A stretch of DNA of 64,000 nucleotides from MFD04716-140 sp963703125 (GTDB taxonomy: Bacteria > Bacteroidota > Bacteroidia > Flavobacteriales > Flavobacteriaceae). The notes beneath the pieces are model-generated. The model had not been told where the DNA came from, ran no database searches, and was given only the letters and a program-made list of their open reading frames with translations. Within the stretch, counting starts at the first letter, position 1. Each line of letters opens with the position of its first letter. Below, piece by piece: positions 34,312-42,306 of this stretch. Made by a program: the position numbers and the translations under genes. Where the stretch lies: NCBI GenBank assembly GCA_963703125.1, contig OY969790.1, positions 806,001 to 870,000 on the forward strand, given 5' to 3'.

Positions 34312-35321
34312 TACGCTATCAAGCTGGCCCTTTGCGCATATTCAGGAAGCTCACCGCCAACACTCGTTCCGTTCAATTTGGCATATAGTTGGGCCAATGC
34401 AACTTTCTGCTGCATAGGCGTCAAAGGAATCCGTTTATCGGCATTGGCACCTGTCAATGACATATTTGCCTCGAACTGAAAATGTTTGGACATTTTTCCG
34501 TTCTTGGGAACCCTTCCCCTTGAATAACCGACATCATATCCACCGCCCTGCCAATCAGATAAAAAATCGGCACCAAAAGAAATTATGGTCGCCGCCTTTT
34601 CAAAGTCATAATCGGCCATTGCCCTTTCACCATACCTTTCTTCAAAAGCATTCAAGGCAGCATCTTCGGAAATAGCATCGTATGTCACATGATTTAAATT
34701 CAGATAAGCTGCTTTAAAATCCGACATCAAACGATTCGTGGAAGGACTGGCATACGTTTGGGTCAAAACGGCAATCTGCTTTCCGGAATTCTGCAAAGCG
34801 GCCAATTTGGATTTCACAACTGCATCAAGTGCGCCCCATTCCATGGGCTGACCATTCGCCATTGGACCTTGTAGTCTTGTGCTATCGTATAATGACAAAA
34901 CGGATGCCTGCACACGTGCATTGGCATTTCCACCAATTTTGGCATCTGTATTATTTTCCACTTTTATGGGCCTGCCCTCTCGAGTCTTGACCAGAATACT
35001 TGCAAAATCGAATCCGTTGGCAATCGTCGTTGCATAATAGTTGGCAACACCAGGAACTATATTCTCCGGCTGCACAACGTAAGGAATGGATTTGATCACA
35101 GGTCCTTCACAAGCAGCCAAAGTTGCTGCAGCTGTGCTGAATCCCACATATTTTAAAAAATCCCTACGATTGGTACTTGTGGCCGATAAATTCTCTTTAT
35201 TGCCCAAAAAATCATCAACAGGAATTTCTTCAACAAATTCATTCTGTCTTAGCGTCTCAACAATGGAATCGTTGGGATTTAACTCCACTTCGTTCTTCCA
35301 GTATTTTTTGTTTGATGCCAT
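34311..35321 (-). CDS. actB: Alternative complex III subunit ActB, N-terminal fragment (frameshifted)
   Basis: The first 336 residues of ActB. An extended N-terminal region precedes a twin-arginine-like motif, NRRDFLKYVGFSTAAATLAAC (R52-R53, shown in part), the pattern of the variant Tat domain found in these proteins. The rest is the start of the molybdopterin-oxidoreductase-like fold. The frame ends at TAG (34311-34313) after PEYAQRASLIA, whereas the other frame reads GQLDSVVKEIRK over the same bases. One base is missing: restoring a G in the AAAGGGCC run joins both into a protein of about 1070 residues, which fits flavobacterial ActB. The break lies at a GGCCC pentamer (34326-34330). Confidence 0.92.
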   Translation of the reverse strand: MASNKKYWKNEVELNPNDSIVETLRQNEFVEEIPVDDFLGNKENLSATSTNRRDFLKYVGFSTAAATLAACEGPVIKSIPYVVQPENIVPGVANYYATTIANGFDFASILVKTREGRPIKVENNTDAKIGGNANARVQASVLSLYDSTRLQGPMANGQPMEWGALDAVVKSKLAALQNSGKQIAVLTQTYASPSTNRLMSDFKAAYLNLNHVTYDAISEDAALNAFEERYGERAMADYDFEKAATIISFGADFLSDWQGGGYDVGYSRGRVPKNGKMSKHFQFEANMSLTGANADKRIPLTPMQQKVALAQLYAKLNGTSVGGELPEYAQRASLIA

Positions 35322-35353
35322 ACGTCTATCTCTGTAATTAGATACTTATTCTA

Positions 35354-36730
35354 TTAATAATGACATTTACCACATTCCAAACCACCCATTTGTGCAGCTG
35401 TAAGATTGTCTACACCATACTTTTTAGAAAGTTCGGCATGTATTTTTTCGTAATACTCATTGCCCTCAACGTTCACATTGGTTTCTCTGTGGCAATTAAC
35501 GCACCATCCCATTGTAAGTGGGGCAAATTGATACATTACCTCCATTTCTTCCACAGGACCGTGACATGTCTGACATTCGATTCCTGCAACACTTACATGT
35601 TGAGAATGATTAAAATATGCGAAATCGGGAAGATTATGAATACGTACCCATTCCACTGGTTGCGATTCACCCGTATATTTTTGGTTTTCCTCATCCCACC
35701 CAACGGCTTTATATAATTTCTTAATCTCGCCCGTATAGAATTCATTGGTATAGCCTTTTGCCAAATCTTCCTGGGAAGGACCTTCAGGATTTCCCTTGTA
35801 CTCGTATATTGATTTATGGCAGTTCATACATACATTTAATGAAGGAATCCCGGAAGTTTTGGAAACCCTGGCCGAAGAGTGGCAATACTTACATTCGATC
35901 TTGTTGTCACCCGCATGTACTTTGTGCGAATAGTGAATGGGTTGAATAGGCTGATACCCCTGATCAATGCCAACTTGCATCATCCAACCATAAGCGAAAT
36001 ACGCACTCGACAATAACAGCAAAATGGCAGTTACGAGCACAAGGAATTGATTTTTGGCAAACGCTTTCCATATAGGTGTCCTCGTACCAACTTCCTTTTC
36101 GACATCAATATTATTGGCGGCCATCACCCTTTTCAAGGTCTTGTTTACCGACAAAAGCATAAAGACCAACAGCGCAAATACCAGTGCTAGTGCCCCTAAA
36201 ACAATCTCATTGGAAATACCTGACGATTTTGTTTGAACCTCACCTCCACCTGCTGCTGCAGTAACCGCCGTGACCGGATTGGACGTAGGAGCGGCCGTAT
36301 AGGCCAAAATATCGTCGATATCCCCATTTGAAAGCGTGGGGAACGGGGTCATTGCCGCCTTATTGTACTCATTGTATACCTTAACTGCGTAGGCATCGCC
36401 CGAAGCAATTATGCCTGGACTATTTTTTATCCATTTATAAATCCATTCCCGATCCAATCCCGCATCATTGGCCAATCGACTTTCCACATTTGCAAGCGCG
36501 GGGCCTGTCATTTTTCTTGTTAAGGAGTGGCAGGCGGCACAATTTTGATTGAAAATCGCCTTGCCCTTAACAGCATCACCACTGCCGGTACCTGCGGCAC
36601 TGGCATCGGCAATGGCTGTTTGGGCCACTGAATCATCTTGAGCAAAAAGGGTGTGCGAAAAAAATAGGATTACTAATAAACTGATGCCCAAAATGTTGGC
36701 TAGTTGATTGCGGAATGTACCCTGTTTCAT
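35354..36730 (-). CDS. actA: Alternative complex III subunit ActA, multiheme cytochrome c
   Basis: A 458-residue exported multiheme cytochrome and the first gene of the act-cox operon. After a signal peptide (cleavage near residue 30, HTLFAQ) comes a monoheme cytochrome c domain with CAACH at residues 64-68. Then two hydrophobic segments (about 170-195 and 228-250) precede a pentaheme part with CKYCH, CMNCH, CQTCH, CVNCH and CGKCH. Six heme motifs in total make it a fusion of a monoheme domain and the classical five-heme ActA. The extra N-terminal domain seems usual in Bacteroidota. ActA relays electrons from the quinol site and iron-sulfur subunit to downstream carriers. Confidence 0.95.
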   Translation of the reverse strand: MKQGTFRNQLANILGISLLVILFFSHTLFAQDDSVAQTAIADASAAGTGSGDAVKGKAIFNQNCAACHSLTRKMTGPALANVESRLANDAGLDREWIYKWIKNSPGIIASGDAYAVKVYNEYNKAAMTPFPTLSNGDIDDILAYTAAPTSNPVTAVTAAAGGGEVQTKSSGISNEIVLGALALVFALLVFMLLSVNKTLKRVMAANNIDVEKEVGTRTPIWKAFAKNQFLVLVTAILLLLSSAYFAYGWMMQVGIDQGYQPIQPIHYSHKVHAGDNKIECKYCHSSARVSKTSGIPSLNVCMNCHKSIYEYKGNPEGPSQEDLAKGYTNEFYTGEIKKLYKAVGWDEENQKYTGESQPVEWVRIHNLPDFAYFNHSQHVSVAGIECQTCHGPVEEMEVMYQFAPLTMGWCVNCHRETNVNVEGNEYYEKIHAELSKKYGVDNLTAAQMGGLECGKCHY

Positions 36731-36815
36731 ATATAGAATATTTCAATCGAAATGCTGGCACGATAATTACTGTCATAAGCAATGAAAGTACTTTCTTCGC
36801 CACCTAAATTGGTCG

Positions 36816-36823
36816 CAAAAATA
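36816..36823 (-). promoter_or_regulatory. Candidate -7 element of the act-cox operon promoter
   Basis: Minus-strand TATTTTTG fits TAnnTTTG, about 86 bp before the actA ATG. No good -33 TTTG is seen at the right spacing, so this is weaker than the gcvH and tRNA promoters. Confidence 0.3.
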
Positions 36824-36923
36824 CGACATAGACTTTATTTGGAAAATGTTAAGGTATTTATAATTTATAATTTATACTTATTCTAAATAACTATGGGAAC
36901 ATGCTGTTTTCTCTTTAAAAAAT

Positions 36924-36931
36924 TACTTTTG
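36924..36931 (+). promoter_or_regulatory. Candidate -7 element for the SPOR-domain gene
   Basis: TACTTTTG fits TAnnTTTG and would place the transcript start about 25 nt before the ATG at 36964. The -33 element is weak. Confidence 0.4.
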
Positions 36932-36963
36932 TACAAGTGCTTTTCACTTAAAGGAACTATACA

Positions 36964-37335
36964 ATGAAATTGATTATTTGCACCAGTGTTTTATGCCTTA
37001 CTTCGGCTTTTTCAGTGGCCCAGCAGGGGAGGGTAAATATACACCAAGATGAAAAAATTTCTAATTTAATGGAAATCTTCAAAGAAGTAAATTCCAATGA
37101 AGAATACTACCGGATACAGGTTGGTTTTGGGCCACTTTCCAAAGCGGAATACATTAAATCGCAAGTAGATATTGACTTCCCGGAATTGCCTTCTAAAATA
37201 GATTTCGATTCCCCAACCTATAGAGTGCGCGTGGGGCAATTCAAGAACAAACTTGATGCGGAACGAAAATATATCGAGGTACGGGAAAAATACCCTGATG
37301 CAATGCTATTAAAACCAAAAAAATCGACCAAATAG
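36964..37335 (+). CDS. SPOR domain-containing exported protein
   Basis: A 123-residue protein with a signal peptide (MKLIICTSVLCLTSAFSVAQ) and one C-terminal SPOR domain from about residue 48. The domain is marked by EEYYRIQVGFGPLSKAEY at its start and YRVRVGQFKNKLDAERKYIE in its second repeat. SPOR domains bind denuded glycan strands of peptidoglycan, often at division sites. With no other domain, the protein may be a periplasmic peptidoglycan binder of unknown role. It is the only plus-strand gene in the 24.9-42 kb stretch and converges with infB, with a shared bidirectional terminator. Confidence 0.85.
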   Translation: MKLIICTSVLCLTSAFSVAQQGRVNIHQDEKISNLMEIFKEVNSNEEYYRIQVGFGPLSKAEYIKSQVDIDFPELPSKIDFDSPTYRVRVGQFKNKLDAERKYIEVREKYPDAMLLKPKKSTK

Positions 37336-37344
37336 GTCGATTTT
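37320..37344. terminator. Bidirectional terminator between the SPOR gene and infB
   Basis: The stem AAAATCGACC (37320-37329) pairs with GGTCGATTTT (37335-37344) around a 5-base loop, followed by a T run on the plus strand and an A-rich flank on the other side. It overlaps the last codons and stop of the SPOR gene and lies 53 bp past the infB stop, so it can end both convergent transcripts. Confidence 0.8.
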
Positions 37345-37397
37345 TTTTCCTTTTTACCTTCAGATTATATCCCAAAGGTTTTTGAAAACCAATTTGA

Positions 37398-40142
37398 TTA
37401 TTTCGTCTTAAGTTTCTTCTTGACCGCAACTTCCTGGAAGGCCTCAACAATATCACTTTCTTGAATATCATTGTAGTTTTTGACCTGTAGACCGCAATCA
37501 TATCCCTTCGATACTTCTTTCACGTCATCTTTAAATCTTTTCAATGATGACAACTCCCCCGTAAAGATTACAACACCGTCCCGAATCAATCGAATATTCG
37601 AATTTCTGAAAACTTTACCACTTGTAACCATACAGCCTGCAATGGTACCGATCTTGGAAATTTTAAATGTTTCCCGAATCTCGGCCGTTCCCGTAATCTC
37701 CTCTTTGATCTCTGGCGAAAGCATTCCTTCCATTGCATCCTTCAAGTCATTGATCGCATCGTATATGATGGAATACATTCTAATATCAATCTCCTCTTTA
37801 TCAGCAATTGTACGGGCATTGCCCATAGGCCTTACATTAAAACCTATAATAACCGCATCGGAAGCAGATGCCAATAAGACATCGGATTCCGTAATAGGAC
37901 CTACTGCCTTATGAATGATGTTAACTTGTATTTCCTCGGTGGATAGTTGCTGGAACGAATCAGTCAATGCTTCAACCGAACCGTCCACGTCGCCTTTCAA
38001 TATGATGTTCAATTCCTTGAAATCGCCCAATGCGATTCGTCTTCCGATTTCATCAAGCGTAATATGACGTTGTGTACGGACAGATTGCTCTCGTTGCAAT
38101 TGAGATCTCCTGTTAGCAATTTGTTTGGCCTCCCTTTCATCCTCCATTACATGGAACTTGTCACCGGCTTGTGGAGCACCATCCAATCCTAAAATAGAAA
38201 TTGGGGTCGATGGACCCACTTTTTGAATTGATTTGCCCCTCTCATCCTGCATCGCCTTTACCTTACCACTACAGGTTCCGGCCAACACATAATCACCAAT
38301 GCTAAGCGAACCTGCTTGAACCAGAATTGTTGAAACATATCCTTTTCCTTTATCCAAGAAAGCCTCTACGACCGTTCCTGAAGCCAGCTTATTGGGATTC
38401 GCCTTTAGTTCAAGCAACTCGGCCTCCAACAATACTTTTTCCAATAATTCCTTAACTCCCACCCCCGTTTTAGCTGAAATATCATGGGACTGTATTTTAC
38501 CTCCCCAATCTTCAACCAAAAGATTCATTTGTGCCAATCCTTCCTTAATTTTTTCAGGATTCGCAGTGGGCCTATCAATTTTATTGATCGCAAATATCAA
38601 CGGAACTCCTGCGGCTTGCGCATGGCTAATGGCTTCTTTGGTCTGTGGCATGATATCATCATCGGCCGCAATCACAATAATGGCAATATCAGTAACTTGG
38701 GCACCACGAGCGCGCATTGCCGTAAAGGCTTCGTGACCCGGCGTATCCAAGAATGAAATTTTTTGACCGTTATCCAGGGTTACGGCATATGCGCCGATAT
38801 GCTGGGTTATACCGCCACTTTCACCTGCGATTACGTTTTCCTTTCTTATATAATCCAGCAATGAGGTTTTACCGTGATCTACATGGCCCATTACCGTAAC
38901 AATTGGGGCCCTTGTTTCCAGATCTTCAGGGGCATCTGCCTCTTCAACGATACTCTCCTCAATATCCGCGGTAACAAATTCAACTTCGTAACCAAACTCA
39001 TCTGCAACTATAGAAAGTGTTTCGGCATCCAATCGCTGGTTCATCGTAACCATGATACCGAGTGACATACACGCAGAAATAATTTCTGTTGTTGGCACAC
39101 CCATCATCGTCGCAACTTCGGTTGCCGTCACAAACTCGGTAACTTTAAGAATTTTGTTGGCCAATTCTTGTTGCTCAAGATCTGCTTCCGTCTGTTGGCG
39201 ATGCAAATCCCTTTTGTCCCTTCTATATTTTGCACCCTTGCCTTTTTTCGATTTACCCTGCAATTTCTCCAAGGTTTCCCGTACTTGCTTCTGCACATCC
39301 TCCTCGGTTGGCTCAACTTTGTTCACCGTTGCAAACCGTTTTCCTCCCTTTCTTGGATCTGAACCTGCACTGCCCGGAGAAACACCGCCCGGGCCCCTAA
39401 CATTAGTTCTAGGCGCAGTCTTGTCCGGTCCCCCAATTATTCTCTTTCGCCTCTTCTTGCGATCGTTTGTACTAGAGGTATTTGGTTCTTCTTTCTTCTT
39501 TTTGGGTTTCTGAAATTTAGATAAATCTATTTTGTCACCGGTAATGACCGGGCCGGTCAATTTTTTGTATTGGGTGGTTAAGGTTTCGCTTTCTTCCGGA
39601 GTTTCGGCAACAGGCTTCGCTGGTTCTTCTTTAGCCTTTTCTTCATTTAGAACAAGAGGTTCGGTTTTTGGTTCTTGGACCTTCTCAGGTTTGGCAACTT
39701 CAACTTTTTCTTCAACCGGCTTTTCCTCTATTTTGGCCTCAACCTTTTCCTCGACAACTTCCTTCTCCTTTTTCTTCGGACTCAAATCGATCTTACCAAC
39801 AGTTTTTGGCCCAGTAAGCTCAACCCTTGCCTTTACAATTTCGCTGGCAGAGGCTCTTTTTTCCCTTGCCAAACGACGTTCTTCCTGTTCCTGCTCAAGT
39901 TGAACCCTTATGGCTTCTTTCTCTTTCCTCTTTTCTTCACCGACTTCTTGAGATGCAACTTTCTTGCTCATATCCGTCTGGAACTCGTCCAAAAGAACTT
40001 GATGTACCTCGTCGGATATTTTTGTGGTAGGCCGTGCATCTATGTTGTGGCCCTTAGAGCTGAGAAAATCTACCGCCCTATCCAATGAAATATTAAGTTC
40101 CCGTAAAACCTTATTAAGCCTTATCGTTGCATTATCTGCCAT
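37398..40142 (-). CDS. infB: Translation initiation factor IF-2
   Basis: A 914-residue GTPase that brings initiator tRNA to the ribosome. The N-terminal 300 residues are a low-complexity charged region rich in K and E (EKEVVEEKVEAKIEEKPVEE and similar), typical for Bacteroidota IF-2. The G domain has G1 GHVDHGKTSLLDYI, G3 LDTPGHEAF and G4 NKIDRP, followed by domains II to IV with ILKGDVDGSVEAL and IGFNVRPMGNARTIAD. The C-terminus (YDCGLQVKNYNDIQESDIVE) binds fMet-tRNA. It is the third gene of the conserved rimP-nusA-infB order (44-bp gap after nusA). Confidence 0.97.
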   Translation of the reverse strand: MADNATIRLNKVLRELNISLDRAVDFLSSKGHNIDARPTTKISDEVHQVLLDEFQTDMSKKVASQEVGEEKRKEKEAIRVQLEQEQEERRLAREKRASASEIVKARVELTGPKTVGKIDLSPKKKEKEVVEEKVEAKIEEKPVEEKVEVAKPEKVQEPKTEPLVLNEEKAKEEPAKPVAETPEESETLTTQYKKLTGPVITGDKIDLSKFQKPKKKKEEPNTSSTNDRKKRRKRIIGGPDKTAPRTNVRGPGGVSPGSAGSDPRKGGKRFATVNKVEPTEEDVQKQVRETLEKLQGKSKKGKGAKYRRDKRDLHRQQTEADLEQQELANKILKVTEFVTATEVATMMGVPTTEIISACMSLGIMVTMNQRLDAETLSIVADEFGYEVEFVTADIEESIVEEADAPEDLETRAPIVTVMGHVDHGKTSLLDYIRKENVIAGESGGITQHIGAYAVTLDNGQKISFLDTPGHEAFTAMRARGAQVTDIAIIVIAADDDIMPQTKEAISHAQAAGVPLIFAINKIDRPTANPEKIKEGLAQMNLLVEDWGGKIQSHDISAKTGVGVKELLEKVLLEAELLELKANPNKLASGTVVEAFLDKGKGYVSTILVQAGSLSIGDYVLAGTCSGKVKAMQDERGKSIQKVGPSTPISILGLDGAPQAGDKFHVMEDEREAKQIANRRSQLQREQSVRTQRHITLDEIGRRIALGDFKELNIILKGDVDGSVEALTDSFQQLSTEEIQVNIIHKAVGPITESDVLLASASDAVIIGFNVRPMGNARTIADKEEIDIRMYSIIYDAINDLKDAMEGMLSPEIKEEITGTAEIRETFKISKIGTIAGCMVTSGKVFRNSNIRLIRDGVVIFTGELSSLKRFKDDVKEVSKGYDCGLQVKNYNDIQESDIVEAFQEVAVKKKLKTK

Positions 40143-40186
40143 AAATACTAATTCCTGTTCTGTAAATTATTGTTGCTAATATATAG

Positions 40187-41419
40187 CTAATCTTCTAATT
40201 CTTCTTTTAGTATGCGCACAACTTCCAAAATTGTCTCTTCTTCAAGATCCGTTCTTTTTATAAGATCTTCAACATCTTGATCTAAGACGCTACGGGCCGT
40301 ATCCATCCCGATCTTCTTGAATTCATCGATGATCCAAGCTTCAATTTCATCGGAAAACTCTGTAAGCTCAACATCTTCCTCAACACCTTCCCTGAATACA
40401 TCTATCTCATAACCAGTTAGTTGGCCTGCCAATCTTATATTATGTCCTCCACGACCAATCGCCTTGGATACCTCCTCTGGTTTCAAATATACCTGAGCAG
40501 TCATTTTTTCATCGTTCAATTTAACGCTGGTTACACGAGCAGGACTCAAGGCCCTTGTTACCATTAATTGCGGATTACTTGTCCAATTGATTACATCAAT
40601 ATTTTCATTGCCAAGTTCGCGAACAATACCATGTATACGAGACCCCTTCATACCAACACACGCACCAACGGGATCAATACGGTCATCATACGAATCTACC
40701 GCCACTTTCGCCTTTTCACCGGGTATGCGTACCACTTTCTTAACCGTGATCAACCCATCAAAAACTTCTGGAATTTCTTGAAAAAATAGCTGTTCAAGAA
40801 ACTTTGGGGAACTCCTTGACATAATAATAGTAGGCTTGTTGCCTTTCAATTCAACACTTTCAATTATCCCTCTTACGTTATCTCCTTTTCTAAAAAAGTC
40901 AGACGGTATTTGTCTATCCTTCGGAAGAATGATTTCGTTGCCCTCGTCGTCCAATAAAATAATCGCTTTATGCCGAATGTGATGCACCTCGGCGGTATAA
41001 ATTTCACCTTCCAGATCCTTAAACTGCTTATAAACGGTGGTATTGTCATGCTCATGAATCTTTGAAATAAGATTTTGACGCAATGCCAAGATTGCCCTTC
41101 TTCCCAAATCTATTAATTTCACTTCTTCCGACACATCTTCCCCTACTTCAAAATCAGGCTCTATTTTACGTGCCTCGCTTAGGGATATTTCCTCATTGGG
41201 CTCTTCAACTTCGCCATCCTCAACCACGACCCTATTCCTCCAGATTTCCAAATCTCCCTTATCGGGATTAATGATAATATCAAAATTTTCATCAGAACCG
41301 AATTTCTTTTTGAGCGCATTTCGGAAAACATCTTCCAAAATGGCCATTAGGGTTACCCTATCTATGAATTTATCGTCCTTAAATTCCGAGAATGACTCGA
41401 TCAGTGCAATATTTTCCAT
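40187..41419 (-). CDS. nusA: Transcription termination/antitermination factor NusA
   Basis: A 410-residue RNA polymerase-associated factor that modulates pausing, termination and antitermination. The order is an N-terminal polymerase-binding domain (about 1-125), an S1 RNA-binding domain with EGEIYTAEVHHI (about 133-200) and two KH domains with DPVGACVGMKGSRIHGIVREL and EVSKAIGRGGHNIRLAGQLTG. The C-terminal extension is short and acidic and ends VVRILKEELED, without the two acidic repeats of the Escherichia coli protein. It is 13 bp from rimP and precedes infB, the classical operon. Confidence 0.97.
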   Translation of the reverse strand: MENIALIESFSEFKDDKFIDRVTLMAILEDVFRNALKKKFGSDENFDIIINPDKGDLEIWRNRVVVEDGEVEEPNEEISLSEARKIEPDFEVGEDVSEEVKLIDLGRRAILALRQNLISKIHEHDNTTVYKQFKDLEGEIYTAEVHHIRHKAIILLDDEGNEIILPKDRQIPSDFFRKGDNVRGIIESVELKGNKPTIIMSRSSPKFLEQLFFQEIPEVFDGLITVKKVVRIPGEKAKVAVDSYDDRIDPVGACVGMKGSRIHGIVRELGNENIDVINWTSNPQLMVTRALSPARVTSVKLNDEKMTAQVYLKPEEVSKAIGRGGHNIRLAGQLTGYEIDVFREGVEEDVELTEFSDEIEAWIIDEFKKIGMDTARSVLDQDVEDLIKRTDLEEETILEVVRILKEELED

Positions 41420-41432
41420 TTCTAAACTAGAA

Positions 41433-41894
41433 TTAAAATTTTAAAACAACTTTTGCGTCCTTAATTTCAGAAAAAGCAATTTCTTGTCTTTTTTGAACCG
41501 TAATTTTACCCTTTCCTGTAGGTTTGGGTTCCCTTGCCTTCCATTCCAAGACGATACCACTATCATTGGCCGAAGTCAAATTTCCCTCAAAATTATTCTC
41601 TTCCGTATCAACTTTAAGGGTTCTTCCGATATTTTTTTTAAACTGCCTTGGCAAACTCATTGTAGAGGTTGCGCCGGCCGAAGCCACTTCCAAGGAAAAG
41701 TCCTCTTCCTCCCGATCTAGATTATGTTCAATTGCTCTGCTAATTTTTACACAATCTTCTACGGTAACTCCGTTGTCACCATCTAAAATCACCCTTATTT
41801 TATTATCCGATGTAATCGAGAAATCGATTAAAAACAACGACTCATCTTCTTCAAGGGCTTCCTTTAATAACACCGCTACCTTGTCCTTCAACAT
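41433..41894 (-). CDS. rimP: Ribosome maturation factor RimP
   Basis: A 153-residue cytosolic protein needed for assembly of the 30S subunit. The N-terminal alpha/beta domain (DKVAVLLKEALEEDESLFLI) and the family motif ITSDNKIRVILDGDNGVTVEDC are present, followed by EVASAGATSTMSLPRQFKKN and a C-terminal SH3-like domain. The start at 41894 (MLKDKVAV) is preferred over an upstream ATG at 41990, because homologues begin here and the longer form would extend through the likely promoter at 41963-41970. It heads the rimP-nusA-infB operon. Confidence 0.93.
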   Translation of the reverse strand: MLKDKVAVLLKEALEEDESLFLIDFSITSDNKIRVILDGDNGVTVEDCVKISRAIEHNLDREEEDFSLEVASAGATSTMSLPRQFKKNIGRTLKVDTEENNFEGNLTSANDSGIVLEWKAREPKPTGKGKITVQKRQEIAFSEIKDAKVVLKF

Positions 41895-42306
41895 ATTGGT
41901 AAGAAATAAAAAAGAGGACTTTAGGGTCCCCTCATGAATATTTTTATATCCTTTCAGTGGTGCAAATATACAAATTTTTCTCTTATACAATAAATATTGG
42001 TCGAGAAGGATTTACAAGTGCGCATTTTCAATGAAAAAACAAGAAGACAATCATTTGCTAAGATTCTCCTTACATTTATCAAACCGACAACCTCAAATAA
42101 ATGAAGGGCAGCTTACGGAAAAAAGACAATAATTTTGAATATTGTCACAAGTTATGTCTTCTATAGTATCTTTATTATTTGTTTAACTTGATCAAAAAAA
42201 ATCAGGTTGAATTGCAAGTTGATAATTATCAATTACTCCCAAAATTCACCATGGCTATAGTATATTCAATCCCTCCTTTAAGGAATAAAACTACCCTATT
42301 ATTTTA
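41895..42306. other. Divergent intergenic region between rimP and the GH63-like gene
   Basis: About 410 bp without a supportable gene. It holds the rimP promoter element TATATTTG (minus strand, 41963-41970) and an AT-rich stretch leading to the plus-strand glycosidase gene. A 33-codon plus-strand frame from 42030 (MKKQEDNHLL) has no family resemblance and is not called. No hairpin with a T tract was seen. Confidence 0.5.
41963..41970 (-). promoter_or_regulatory. Candidate -7 element of the rimP-nusA-infB operon
   Basis: Minus-strand TATATTTG is a full match to TAnnTTTG, 69 bp before the preferred rimP start. The -33 match is partial (ATTG, 41988-41991, spacing 17). Confidence 0.45.

Noticed and set aside
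39052..39513. 153-codon plus-strand frame opposite infB
   Set aside because: Cysteine- and leucine-rich composition from the reverse strand of the lysine/glutamate-rich IF-2 region; an artefact of codon bias.
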